From the NCBI RefSeq assembly GCF_902459565.1, contig NZ_CABPSN010000001.1, forward strand, positions 124,001 to 188,000: a stretch of 64,000 nt of DNA, given 5' to 3'. Positions 43,001 through 52,370 of this stretch are shown here, in pieces. Positions within the stretch are counted from its first letter, which is position 1; each line of letters starts with the position of its first letter. The translations under genes were made by a program, and so were the position numbers. Origin of the DNA: Pandoraea aquatica (lineage in GTDB: Bacteria; Pseudomonadota; Gammaproteobacteria; Burkholderiales; Burkholderiaceae). Under the pieces are notes generated by a model. That model had not been told where the DNA came from. It saw nothing but the letters and a program-made list of their open reading frames with translations, and ran no database searches.

Positions 43001-44070
43001 GGCGTCACCTTCGGATCGTCGCCCGGCACGCCTTGACGGATGAGGGTCGAGAACTCGGGCGAGTCGCCTGCGGCCAGCGCTCGCGCAACGAAATTGCCTC
43101 GGTCATACAGTTGCGCGTAGGTGAAGCCCGGTGTCAGACCGCCCTGATCGTAGGCGTACTCCGCGAAGTAGCCCGACAGCAGCAATCGGTAGTCGAGCGG
43201 CAATCCCGGTGCGATAAGACGGGCGATCTCGAAGACGATGGTGGTGCAGTTGCTTGTGAGGGTGTTGTACCAGGCCGGCGTATCGTGCAGCTCACGCGCG
43301 CGGGCGAGATAGCCGAGGAACACTTCGCGCAGCTGTTTGGGCGGGATGTTGAGGCGATACAGATAGGTCGTCTCGCCACGCACGTTGCTGCGAACGCGCA
43401 GAATGTCGCGCTCGTCGGCGGCCACGAGCGTGGCTTCGAAGTCTTTGAAGAACCCGCCGATGGCCGAGAACTTCTGGCCTTGCTTCTTCCGAATCTCGAT
43501 GGAAAAGACCACGCGGCGGCCGTCGGAGAAGCCGAACGACACCAACGTGTGCGCAATGGCCGGGCCCATCCAGTACGACAGGACGAGATCGGCACTCTCC
43601 AGCTTGTCGAGATCGTACTCGCGGGTTTCCCAGCGCGGGGTGAAATCGGTCTCCGTGCGCCATTCGAAGTTGCGCACGTTGTGCAGCGTGACGTGTTCGC
43701 CGTCGATTCGGGAGTCGAGCAATTGCGCGACATCGGCCGCCCAGGCGCGGTCGTTGGACGCCCGGATCGTCTGCCACCAGCCGACGAGCAGCACCAGCGC
43801 GATCAGAAAGGCAAGCGGCCAGCCCCGCAGCGGCATGCCAGCGCGCACACGCAAGAGCGCAACGATGGCGACGACCCCGAGCAGCACCCACACCGCGATC
43901 ACGAGGTAGCGCGCGAGCGCCGGACCCGGGCAGCGGTAGGCGAGGGCCATCGCCCCCCAGGCGCAGGCGCCCAGCACGAGCAGGGCGAGGAACGAGCGCA
44001 GCACGTAGACGTACCACGCGATTTGATGGCTGGCGAGCGCGTCGCCAGCATGGGATTGCAGTTGCACCAT
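42997..44070 (-). CDS. DUF4105 membrane protein
   Basis: A 357-residue inner-membrane protein with three N-terminal hydrophobic helices (about 22-45, 52-72, 83-100) and a periplasmic DUF4105 domain. The conserved core includes VTLHNVRNFEWRTETDF, YWMGPAIAHTLVSFGFSDGR and the TLTSNCTTIVFEIARL segment with a single conserved-looking Cys, consistent with a papain/NlpC-like fold proposed for such domains. A peptidase or acyltransferase role is possible but unproven. It is coupled by a four-base overlap to the lipoprotein hydrolase and follows the P-type ATPase by 75 bases. A 21-bp tandem duplication lies just upstream of its start. Confidence 0.85.
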   Translation of the reverse strand: MVQLQSHAGDALASHQIAWYVYVLRSFLALLVLGACAWGAMALAYRCPGPALARYLVIAVWVLLGVVAIVALLRVRAGMPLRGWPLAFLIALVLLVGWWQTIRASNDRAWAADVAQLLDSRIDGEHVTLHNVRNFEWRTETDFTPRWETREYDLDKLESADLVLSYWMGPAIAHTLVSFGFSDGRRVVFSIEIRKKQGQKFSAIGGFFKDFEATLVAADERDILRVRSNVRGETTYLYRLNIPPKQLREVFLGYLARARELHDTPAWYNTLTSNCTTIVFEIARLIAPGLPLDYRLLLSGYFAEYAYDQGGLTPGFTYAQLYDRGNFVARALAAGDSPEFSTLIRQGVPGDDPKVTP

Positions 44071-44092
44071 GTTTCGCAGAGTTCAATCCGGG

Positions 44093-44134
44093 GCGGCCGC
44101 CTCACAACGGTTTGCGGCCGCCTCGCAACGGCTA
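44093..44134. repeat. 21-bp tandem duplication
   Basis: Two adjacent copies (44093-44113 and 44114-44134) of GCGGCCGCCTCACAACGGTT-type sequence with three differences, in the 75-base gap between the ATPase stop and the DUF4105 start. Each copy contains GCGGCCGC. Confidence 0.75.
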
Positions 44135-44145
44135 AGGCGACCGCT

Positions 44146-46914
44146 TTACTGCACAGCCAACCGCTCGGCCCAACCCGCGCGGCGTACCACCCATTTTTCC
44201 AGTTCAGCGCCGAAGAATACCAGCAGACCGGCCCCCAGGACTTCCAGCCATTCACGCCCATTCAGCGGCGATGACCCGAACGTCGTCTGCATGAACGGCA
44301 CGTACGTGTAGAACAGCTGGAGCACCAGGCACGCCGCGATGGTGATCAGCGCCACACGATTGCCGAACAACCCCTGCCAACTGAGCGACGTCGCAAAGAT
44401 CGAGCGGCTGCTGATCAGATAGAACATCTCGGCCATGACGAGCGCATTCACCGCCATCGTACGCGCTGCTTCCACACTCGCGCCGTTGCGCCATTCCAGA
44501 TAGAACAGCCCGAAGGTGCCGATCATCATCAGTATCGAGACGAGCGTCACCCGCCAGATGAAGAACCACGAGAGCAGCGATGCACCGGGCGGTCGCGGCG
44601 TACGGTCCATGATGCCCGGTTCGGCACGCTCGAACGCGAGCGCGATGCCCAGTGTGCTCGACGTCACCATGTTGATCCACAACACTTGCGCCGGGGTGAG
44701 CGCGACGACGCCCAGCGAGAGCATGACCCCGGCAATCACCACCAGCGCCTCACCACCGTTCGTCGGCAACATGAACAGGATGAACTTCTTCAGGTTGTCG
44801 TAGACGCCGCGTCCCTGCCGGACAGCCTTGGCGATGCTGGCGAAGTTGTCGTCCGTCAGCACGATATCGGCCGCTTCCTTGGCCGCTTCGGTGCCTTTGA
44901 ACCCCATCGCTACGCCGACGTCTGCACGTTTTAGCGCCGGGGCGTCGTTCACGCCGTCGCCGGTCATGGCGACCACCTGGCCGTCGTCCTGCAGCGCCTG
45001 CACGAGGCGCAGCTTGTGTTCGGGGCTGGCGCGGGCGAAGACGTCGATGTCCAGCGCAACGCGTCGCAGCTCGGCGTCGTCCATGAGCGCGACTTCGGCA
45101 CCGGTCACGGCAGGCTTGCCGATACCGATGTCGAGTTGCGCACCGATGGCCTTGGCGGTTTCTGCATGATCGCCGGTGATCATCTTCACGCGAATGCCCG
45201 CGCGGTGGCACTCGGCCACGGCCGCAATGGCCTCCGGACGTGGCGGGTCGATGATCCCGACGAGGGCCAGCAGGGTGAAGCCGTCTTCCACGTCGCTGAA
45301 TTCCAGCCGGTCACCCGCCGGCTTCGCCTGTTTGTACGCCAGCCCGAGGACTCGCAGGCCTTGTGCCGCGGTGTCGGTCACCATGCGTCGCCAATAGTCG
45401 ATGTCGACAGGCGCGCCCGGCTGACCGCCGGGCGCGACGATCTGCGTGCGGCACATCTCGAAAATGCGCTCGGGCGCGCCCTTGACGAAGATCCACGGAG
45501 TGCCGCTGCCGTCGCCGCCGTTCGCGTTCTCCGCCTTGTCCAGGTGATACGTCGCCATGAAGCGGTGCTGCGACTCGAACGGAATCGCGTCCAGTCGCGG
45601 CCATTGAGTTTGCAAGGTCTCGCGCGTGAGTCCCGCCTTGGCACCGAGCACGAGCAGCGCGCCTTCGGTCGGATCGCCTTCGATGCGCCAGTGGCCTTCG
45701 GTGTCCTGCAGCAGACGGGCGTCGTTGCACAGCTCGCCCGCCCGCGCCGTCAGCGCCAGCTCGGGATGCCCAAACAGATCGACGTCGGCACCATCGAGCG
45801 AAAAGCGGCCCTCAGGCACATAGCCCGCACCGCTCACGTCGTACACGTGACCGGCCGCGACGACGCGCTGGACGGTCATCTCGTTGCGGGTCAGCGTGCC
45901 GGTCTTGTCCGAACAGATGACGGTAACCGAGCCGAGCGTTTCGACCGCAGGCAGGCGTCGCACAATCGCTTTCTCGCGGGCCATGCGCTGCACGCCGCGC
46001 GCCAGAATCACCGTCATGATGGCGGGCAGCCCCTCGGGAATGGCCGACGCGACGAGCGCCACGACGACGAGGAACATCTCGCCAGCCGGCTCGCCACGCC
46101 ACAACCAGCCGAGGAGGAACGTCAGCACGGCCACGACTGCGATAGCGCCCGCCAGCCCATGACCGAAGCGGTCGATCTGCCGAAGCAAGGGGGTCGTGCC
46201 GCTGTCAACGTCGGTCAGCAAATGGTTGATGCGACCGAGTTCCGTGTGCGCACCGGTCGCCACGACGATGCCCGTTGCCTGTCCATAGACCACGACCGTG
46301 CCCGCGTAGGCCATGCACCAGCGGTCGCCGAGTGAGGCGTCTTCCTTGGCAGTGGTCAGTTCTTTCTGCACCGGCTCCGACTCACCGGTCAGCGCCGCTT
46401 CGTCGACCCGTAATTCGCGCGAGGCAAGCAGGCGCAGATCGGCAGGCACGCGGTCGCCGGAGGCAAGCACTACGACGTCGCCAGGCACGAGGGTGGTGGC
46501 GTCGATCTCGCTGCGCGTGCCTTCGCGCATGACAGTGGCATGTGGCGCGAGCATGCCGCGAATGGCGGCCAGCGCCGATTCGGCCTTGCCTTCCTGAAGG
46601 AACCCGATGAGCGCGTTGACCACGACCGCCGCCATCAGCACTGCGGTGTCGAGCCAATGGCCGAGCAGTGCGGTGATGACCGCCGCACCCATCATGGCGT
46701 AGAGCAGAACGTTGTGGAACTGGGACAGCAGACGCATGAGCGGGCCGCGCCGGGCGGGCTCGGCCAGACGGTTGGGGCCGTATCGGGTAAGACGGGACTG
46801 GGCTTCGGTATTCGACAGCCCGTCGGGGCCCGTCTGGAGTTCGAGCTGGGTTTTTTCGACGGAAAACGTGTGCCACGGGCGTGACTGGGGGGCGTTGTCG
46901 TCGCGGTGCATCAT
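44146..46914 (-). CDS. Cation-transporting P-type ATPase
   Basis: A 922-residue P2-type ATPase. It shows the cation-ATPase N-domain at the start, the actuator motif LTGESEPVQKEL, helix 4 ASAIPEGLPAIM (292-298, the IPEGLPA of calcium pumps), the phosphorylation site SDKTGTLT (Asp336), KGAPERIFEMC in the nucleotide domain and MTGDGVNDAPALKRADVGVAM. In helix 6 the segment NMVTSSTLGIALAFE (about residue 746 on) lacks the Asp that binds Ca2+ in SERCA-like pumps, so the ion is uncertain. Ten hydrophobic helices and full length agree with the family. It heads a minus-strand group with DUF4105 and the lipoprotein hydrolase. Confidence 0.93.
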   Translation of the reverse strand: MMHRDDNAPQSRPWHTFSVEKTQLELQTGPDGLSNTEAQSRLTRYGPNRLAEPARRGPLMRLLSQFHNVLLYAMMGAAVITALLGHWLDTAVLMAAVVVNALIGFLQEGKAESALAAIRGMLAPHATVMREGTRSEIDATTLVPGDVVVLASGDRVPADLRLLASRELRVDEAALTGESEPVQKELTTAKEDASLGDRWCMAYAGTVVVYGQATGIVVATGAHTELGRINHLLTDVDSGTTPLLRQIDRFGHGLAGAIAVVAVLTFLLGWLWRGEPAGEMFLVVVALVASAIPEGLPAIMTVILARGVQRMAREKAIVRRLPAVETLGSVTVICSDKTGTLTRNEMTVQRVVAAGHVYDVSGAGYVPEGRFSLDGADVDLFGHPELALTARAGELCNDARLLQDTEGHWRIEGDPTEGALLVLGAKAGLTRETLQTQWPRLDAIPFESQHRFMATYHLDKAENANGGDGSGTPWIFVKGAPERIFEMCRTQIVAPGGQPGAPVDIDYWRRMVTDTAAQGLRVLGLAYKQAKPAGDRLEFSDVEDGFTLLALVGIIDPPRPEAIAAVAECHRAGIRVKMITGDHAETAKAIGAQLDIGIGKPAVTGAEVALMDDAELRRVALDIDVFARASPEHKLRLVQALQDDGQVVAMTGDGVNDAPALKRADVGVAMGFKGTEAAKEAADIVLTDDNFASIAKAVRQGRGVYDNLKKFILFMLPTNGGEALVVIAGVMLSLGVVALTPAQVLWINMVTSSTLGIALAFERAEPGIMDRTPRPPGASLLSWFFIWRVTLVSILMMIGTFGLFYLEWRNGASVEAARTMAVNALVMAEMFYLISSRSIFATSLSWQGLFGNRVALITIAACLVLQLFYTYVPFMQTTFGSSPLNGREWLEVLGAGLLVFFGAELEKWVVRRAGWAERLAVQ

Positions 46915-47129
46915 GGGCCCTCGGAGCGGCGATAGCCGCGAACAGGCTCACGGCGTAGCGCGTGGATCGACGAGACGATGGTGACTCCCGGGCAGCATAG
47001 CGTAAGTTAGGTCTCCGAGGGAAGAGACGAGATCGGTGCGGCGTCGCGCTACAATGCCCCGCAGTCCGTGCATTTTCGACGCGGATTCCACGCGTTCGCT
47101 TCACGAATTGGAGACGTTATGAGGCTGGC

Positions 47130-47528
47130 ATGCTGAGGCATCCCGAAGGGGGCTTTCTCGTTCGATGGGGCACCTGCCTGATGGTGATGCTCGGGGTCAT
47201 CGGCCTCGCCGCCTGTACCACGCGCCCGTTTCAACCCTCGCCACCGCTCTACAAACTCTGGGCAAAGCGAGGTGTCGACGAGCAGGGCGTACGCAACGCC
47301 ATGCTGGCGTGCGGCTTCCCGAACTCGGCTTACGTCGACCGCAAGGATATGACGCTCAACGATTTCGCCAAAGGCGAGTTGTGCATGATCGACCACGGAT
47401 TCCAGTATCAGGACCGGCGGATCATTTGCACCGACTTCCCGGACTTGCCCGCGTGCGCCAACGTGCCGCGCGGCAAGACGTTCGGCTCGGACCCGGATTT
47501 CGGTCCGGCTGCGAACAAGCCCCGCTAG
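47130..47528 (+). CDS. Small lipoprotein of unknown function
   Basis: A 132-residue lipoprotein: signal LVRWGTCLMVMLGVIGLAAC with lipobox LAAC, then TTRPFQPSPPLYKLWAKRGV, DEQGVRNAMLACGFPNSAYV, KGELCMIDHGFQYQDRR and ICTDFPDLPACANVP. Five further Cys in the mature part suggest disulfides in the periplasm. The pattern (LW-x-K-x-G, MLxCGF, CM-x-xGF) is shared by small lipoproteins of Burkholderiales and Acinetobacter whose role I do not know. TATGAGG provides the ribosome-binding site. TACAAT at 47051 is a plausible -10. Its stop is one base from the stop of the convergent OpmB-like gene. Confidence 0.82.
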   Translation: MLRHPEGGFLVRWGTCLMVMLGVIGLAACTTRPFQPSPPLYKLWAKRGVDEQGVRNAMLACGFPNSAYVDRKDMTLNDFAKGELCMIDHGFQYQDRRIICTDFPDLPACANVPRGKTFGSDPDFGPAANKPR

Positions 47529-47529
47529 G

Positions 47530-49080
47530 TCAGCGGGCCGAGGTTGGCGCCTTCGCCTCTGGTGCCTCCGCTGTCCCGCTCGTCTGCGCCGGATGGGGGG
47601 CCGTGTTCTGTGCGAGCGCCTCATCCGACCAGCCCCCGCCGAGATCCCCGATGAGCGACGTGGCCGCCAGCAAGCGCGACTCCTGCACCGTCAGGGCGTT
47701 CTGCCGCGTGTTGAGTTGCGTCGTCTGCGCGGTGACGACCGTCGTGTAATCCACCGTCCCCGCCTGATACTCGTTCATCGCGATACGCGCACCGTCGGTC
47801 GAATCGCGCACGGCGGCGTCCAGTGCCTGCGCCTGCTGTTCCAGAATGCGCAGCGACGACAGATCGTTCTCCACCCCCTGCAACGCCGTGAGCACCGTAC
47901 CGCGATAGTTGGCGACGGCGGCGTCGTAGGCGGCCCGGGCGGCATCGACTTTGGCGCTGCGTGCGCCACCATCGAAGATCGTCTCCGACGCACTCGCGCC
48001 GAGCGACCACACGTAGTTGGCGATCTTGAAGAGTCCCGCGACGGGGGCGGCGGAGAAGCCGTCCGTGAGGGAGAGCGTGATGTTCGGGTAGTAGGCCGCG
48101 ATGGCTACGCCAATGGCGGCATTCTCGGCGGCCATCTGCCGCTCCGCCACCGCGATATCCGGACGTCGTTGCAGCAGCGTCGACGGCAGTCCGATCGGCA
48201 CGTCCGGCAACGTCGGGAGCGCCGTGCTGTGCGGGATCGTCAGCGATTCCGGGTTGCGTCCGACCAGCACGGCAATGGCGTGCGCGTACTGGGCGCGCGA
48301 AACGCCCAGTGCGATCAGGCTGGCCCGTGCGTTTTCCAACTGAGTGCGTGCCGTGATGACGTCCGAGGGCGGCACCGTGCCGGCGCGGTCCTGATCGGCG
48401 ACCACGCGCAGATATTCGGTATAGGCGGCGACCGTTTGCGTCAGCAGGTCGATATTGGCATCGGTGATACGCAAGTCGATGACGGCGTTGGCCAGTGCGA
48501 TCTGCTCAGATAGTGTCGCGTTCGCCAGCGTCGCCTGACTGGCCTGCGCCGTCGCGCTGCTTTGCTCGACCGTTCGCCGCACCTGGCCCCAGATGTCCGG
48601 GGCCCAACTGACGCTGCCCTCAGCCGACGCCGAGTTCACGATGTTCGCGCCGCTACGCGACGCCAGCGCGGCCGTGGTACTTGCGCCGCCACTGCTACCG
48701 CGCGAGCGGCTGGCCGAGCCGTCGATGCCGAGCGTCGGGAACAGGCCCGCGCGTGCCTGACGCACCTCGGCGAGCGCCTGCTGATAGTTGGCGTAGCTCT
48801 GGCGCACCGTCTGGTTCGAGACCTGGACCTGAGGCTCCAACTCGTCGAGTAGAGGGTCGTGGAACGCCTTCCACCATTCCCCTTTGGGGCCTTCGGCGTC
48901 GGGGCGTGCCTGTGTCCAGCCGTCCAGTTCCGTGAAATGGGTGGGCATGTCGACGAGGGGCCGCTGATAGTCGGGGCCGACGGCACAGCCGCCGAGCAGG
49001 ACAAGACTGGCGAGGCAGGCGAGCGTTAGACGGCGCATCGGACGTGGGGACATTCGGCGAGTGTTTCTGATGAGCGTCAT
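47530..49080 (-). CDS. opmB: OpmB-like RND outer-membrane factor
   Basis: A 516-residue outer-membrane channel lipoprotein. After a signal peptide ending LASLVLLGGC the mature N-terminus reads AVGPDYQRPLVDMPTHF, as in OprM/NodT proteins; the TolC-like hairpins include LLQRRPDIAVAERQMAAENA and YQAGTVDYTTVVTAQTTQLN. A Ser/Ala/Gly-rich tract (SRSRGSSGGASTTAALASRS) around residue 130-150 is an extra. ATG at 49080 overlaps the MuxC stop by four bases, giving the order A-B-C-outer-membrane factor seen in Pseudomonas MuxABC-OpmB. The C-terminus is Ala/Glu/Thr-rich and probably disordered. Confidence 0.93.
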   Translation of the reverse strand: MTLIRNTRRMSPRPMRRLTLACLASLVLLGGCAVGPDYQRPLVDMPTHFTELDGWTQARPDAEGPKGEWWKAFHDPLLDELEPQVQVSNQTVRQSYANYQQALAEVRQARAGLFPTLGIDGSASRSRGSSGGASTTAALASRSGANIVNSASAEGSVSWAPDIWGQVRRTVEQSSATAQASQATLANATLSEQIALANAVIDLRITDANIDLLTQTVAAYTEYLRVVADQDRAGTVPPSDVITARTQLENARASLIALGVSRAQYAHAIAVLVGRNPESLTIPHSTALPTLPDVPIGLPSTLLQRRPDIAVAERQMAAENAAIGVAIAAYYPNITLSLTDGFSAAPVAGLFKIANYVWSLGASASETIFDGGARSAKVDAARAAYDAAVANYRGTVLTALQGVENDLSSLRILEQQAQALDAAVRDSTDGARIAMNEYQAGTVDYTTVVTAQTTQLNTRQNALTVQESRLLAATSLIGDLGGGWSDEALAQNTAPHPAQTSGTAEAPEAKAPTSAR

Positions 49081-52000
49081 GATCGAACCTCCGGGCCGGA
49101 ATCGCGATGCCAGGGAAGACGCGTGGACCAGCGCACCAGCCGGGCGCGCAGGCGGTCGAGATAAAGATAGATGACCGGCGTGGTGTACAGCGTGAAGACC
49201 TGACTCAACAGCAGACCGCCCATCACCGTCACGCCGAGGGGCTGGCGCAGCGACGCGCCCTGACCAAGCGCAATGGCGAGCGGCACCGCGCCGAGCACGG
49301 CGGCGAACGTCGTCATCATGATCGGACGCAGTCGCACGACGGCCGCCTCGTGGATCGCCTGCTTGGCAGGCATGTTCTGGTTGCGCTGTAACTGGATCGC
49401 CACGTCGACCATCATGATGCCGTTCTTCTTCACGATGCCGATCAGCAGAATCATCCCGATCAGCGCGATGACGGAAAACGGTGTGCCGAAGATAAGCAGG
49501 GCGAGCGTCGCGCCAATGCCCGCCGACGGTAGCGTCGACAGAATGGTGAGCGGGTGGATCGTGTTCTCGTAAAGCACGCCCAGCACGATGTAGACAACGC
49601 CGAGCGCTGCGAGGATCAGCAGCGGCACGGTGCCCATCGACTGCGAAAAGGCTTGCGCGGCCCCGGCGAACGCGCCGTGAATCGACGCGGGCATGCCGAT
49701 GGCGCGCGCCGCGTCATCGATGGCAACCTGCGCCTGACTCAGCGAGCCGCCCGCGGGGAGGTTGAACGAGATGGTCGCGGCTACCATGCCGCCCTGATGG
49801 TTGACCTGCGTGGCCGTGTGACGCGCGGAGAAGGTGGCCAGCGCGGTGAGCGGCACCATGGTTTCCGACGCCGTGCTGTCGGCACTGCCGCTCGAATTGC
49901 CGCCCCGGCTGTTCGAGATGGCGTTGTTCTGCTGATTGGCCACGGCGTTCGCATTGAGGGCGTTGGTGCCGGACGCCACCGTCTTCACGCTCGTGCCGCT
50001 CACGGTCTTGCCCGACATCTGTGTCTGGCCGGTACCGCTGGCATTGCCCGCCGCCGTACTCAGGTGAATCTGATCGAGCGACGTCGGGTACTGCCAATAC
50101 TGCGGCGCGACTTCCATCACCACGAAGTACTGATTGATCGGGTTGTAGATCGTGGAGACGGTGCGCTGCCCGAATGCGTCGTACAGCACGTTGTCGATCT
50201 GGTTCGGTTGCAGATTGAATCTCGCGGCCATCTGGCGATGGATGTCGATGTACATCTGCAAGCCGTTCTGCTGGAGATCGGTATTCACGTCGAGCACCGT
50301 CTGGCGGTGCTTGCCCAGTTCCGTGACCAGCTTGGGCACCCATTTGTAGAGCGCCTGCGCGTCGTCGCTCGTCAACGTGTACTGGTACTCGGCGGCCGAC
50401 TGGCGTCCGCCGATGCGCAAGTCCTGCTGGGCCTGAAGGAACAGCCGCGCGCCGGAGACCGCATTGAGTTTGGGCCGCAGCCGATTGACGACGGCGTCGG
50501 CCGACAGATGACGCTCGGCGAGCGGTTTCAACTGGACGAAGACCGTCGCCGAATTGAGCGAGCGCCCGCCGGTGAAGCCCGCGACCGACGCGACTGCGGG
50601 GTCCGTCTGCACGATGGTCTGCAACTGCTCCAGCTTCTTTCGCATGGCCGGGAACGAGATGCTCTGATCCGCCATGATCTGACCGATCAGAATGCCGGTG
50701 TCCTGCTCGGGAAAGAACGTTGCGGGCAGCAAGCGGAACAGGAACAGGTTGCCGACGAGCAGACCCAGCATCACCAGACCCACCAGCCCGGCATGGTCGA
50801 GGACTGCGGCGAGCGTGCGCGCATAGACATCGCGGAAGCGGTCGAACTGGCGACCGATCCACTGCGACCAGCGGGCCTCGGAGACGGCTGACTCCCGCGT
50901 GAGCACGTAGGCACACAACGTCGGCGTGACGGTGAGCGAGATCACCATCGAGATCAGAATGGCGATCGACAACGTGACGGCGAACTCATGGAACAGCAGG
51001 CCGACGATGCCGGGCATGAGCAGAATCGGCAGGAAGACGGCGATCAGCGACAGGCTCATCGACAGCACGGTGAAGCCGACTTCGCCTGCGCCGCGCAGGG
51101 CGGCTTCCTTCGGCGCTACACCCAGCTCCAGATGGCGCACGATGTTCTCCATCACGACCACCGCATCGTCGACGACGAAACCGGTGCCGATGGTCAGCGC
51201 CATGAGCGAGAGGTTGTCCAGGCTGTAGCCCAGCAGGTACATCGGGCCGAATGTGCCGATGATCGAGAGCGGCAGCACCACGGCGGGGATCAGCGTCGAG
51301 TTGGCTGAGCGCAGGAAGACGAACACCACGCCGATGACCAGCAGCACCGCGAGAATCAGGGTGCGCTCAGTGTCCTTAAGCGACGCTTCGACCGATACGG
51401 AGCGGTCCAGCGCCACGCCGACCTTGATGTCATGCGGCAGCGTGGCTTCGACGAGCGGCAGGATCTGGCGGATCTGCGTGACGGTCTTGACCACATTGCT
51501 GCCGGGCGACGGATAGACGATGACCAGCACCGCAGGCTTGTTGTTGAACAGCCCGGCGTTGCGAATGTTCTCGTTACTGTCGCGCACGAGGGCGACATCG
51601 TGCAGCAACACCGGCGCGCCATTTCGATAGGCGACGACCAGATCCTTGTAGCCGTCTGCCTTGCTGATTTGATCGTTGGAGGTGACCTCGAAACGCTGGT
51701 CGCCCTGATCCAGATGGCCCTTGGCACTGTTGGCGTTGGCCGCGGAGAGCGCGGCGCGAACGTCTTCCAGTCCGATCCCGTAGCTATTGAGCTTGCCGGG
51801 TTCCAGTTCGACGCGTACCGAGGGTAGCGCACCGCCACCGACCGTGATCTGGCCCACGCCATCGACCTGCGACAACTGCTGCAAGATGATCGAGTCGGCC
51901 GAATCGTAGAGCTGCGCCGTCGTGAGCGTGGCGGACGTCAGTGCGATCACCATCACCGGCGTATCGGCCGGATTGAACTTGCGGTAGCTCGGGTTGCTGC

Positions 52001-52370
52001 GTAGCGTGCTCGGCAGGTCGGCCCGCGCGGCCTGAATAGCGGCTTCGACGTCTCGCGCCGCGCCCTCGATATCGCGCTTCAGGCCGAAGACGACCGGGAT
52101 CGACACGGAGCCCACGGTGCTCGTCGACGTGAGTTCGGTGACGTCGGCGATCACACCCAGCCGTCGCTCCAGCGGCGCGGCGACCGTCGCCGCCATCACC
52201 TCGGGGCTCGCGCCCGCCATGCTCGCTTGCACTGCGATCACCGGGAATGCGATGTTAGGCAACGGCGCGACCGGCAGGCGCAGGTAGGCCAGCAGCCCCG
52301 AAATCAGCACTGCGACCGCTAAGAGTGTGGTCGCGACGGGGCGTTTGATGAAGAGCGCCGAGAGGTTCAC
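49077..52370 (-). CDS. muxC: MuxC/MdtC-type RND permease
   Basis: A 1097-residue proton-driven multidrug permease. Family features: N-terminus MNLSALFIKRPVATTLLAVA, helix 4 GTGFVVDDAVVVMENIVRHL with paired Asp, and helix 10 LIGIVKKNGIMMVDVAI with the relay Lys. It pairs with MuxB in a heteromultimeric pump (MdtBC-like). Between STAAGN (about residue 770) and MVPLTALATF there is a Ser/Asn/Thr/Gly-rich insertion of about 60 residues not found in E. coli MdtC. GTG start at 52370 overlaps the MuxB stop by four bases. Substrates reported for relatives include bile salts, novobiocin and aztreonam. Confidence 0.95.
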   Translation of the reverse strand: MNLSALFIKRPVATTLLAVAVLISGLLAYLRLPVAPLPNIAFPVIAVQASMAGASPEVMAATVAAPLERRLGVIADVTELTSTSTVGSVSIPVVFGLKRDIEGAARDVEAAIQAARADLPSTLRSNPSYRKFNPADTPVMVIALTSATLTTAQLYDSADSIILQQLSQVDGVGQITVGGGALPSVRVELEPGKLNSYGIGLEDVRAALSAANANSAKGHLDQGDQRFEVTSNDQISKADGYKDLVVAYRNGAPVLLHDVALVRDSNENIRNAGLFNNKPAVLVIVYPSPGSNVVKTVTQIRQILPLVEATLPHDIKVGVALDRSVSVEASLKDTERTLILAVLLVIGVVFVFLRSANSTLIPAVVLPLSIIGTFGPMYLLGYSLDNLSLMALTIGTGFVVDDAVVVMENIVRHLELGVAPKEAALRGAGEVGFTVLSMSLSLIAVFLPILLMPGIVGLLFHEFAVTLSIAILISMVISLTVTPTLCAYVLTRESAVSEARWSQWIGRQFDRFRDVYARTLAAVLDHAGLVGLVMLGLLVGNLFLFRLLPATFFPEQDTGILIGQIMADQSISFPAMRKKLEQLQTIVQTDPAVASVAGFTGGRSLNSATVFVQLKPLAERHLSADAVVNRLRPKLNAVSGARLFLQAQQDLRIGGRQSAAEYQYTLTSDDAQALYKWVPKLVTELGKHRQTVLDVNTDLQQNGLQMYIDIHRQMAARFNLQPNQIDNVLYDAFGQRTVSTIYNPINQYFVVMEVAPQYWQYPTSLDQIHLSTAAGNASGTGQTQMSGKTVSGTSVKTVASGTNALNANAVANQQNNAISNSRGGNSSGSADSTASETMVPLTALATFSARHTATQVNHQGGMVAATISFNLPAGGSLSQAQVAIDDAARAIGMPASIHGAFAGAAQAFSQSMGTVPLLILAALGVVYIVLGVLYENTIHPLTILSTLPSAGIGATLALLIFGTPFSVIALIGMILLIGIVKKNGIMMVDVAIQLQRNQNMPAKQAIHEAAVVRLRPIMMTTFAAVLGAVPLAIALGQGASLRQPLGVTVMGGLLLSQVFTLYTTPVIYLYLDRLRARLVRWSTRLPWHRDSGPEVRS

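Noticed and set aside
42361-44274. Open frame of 637 codons on the plus strand
   Set aside because: Antisense to the lipoprotein hydrolase and DUF4105 genes, both of which have signal/membrane segments, motifs and a coupled ATGA junction.
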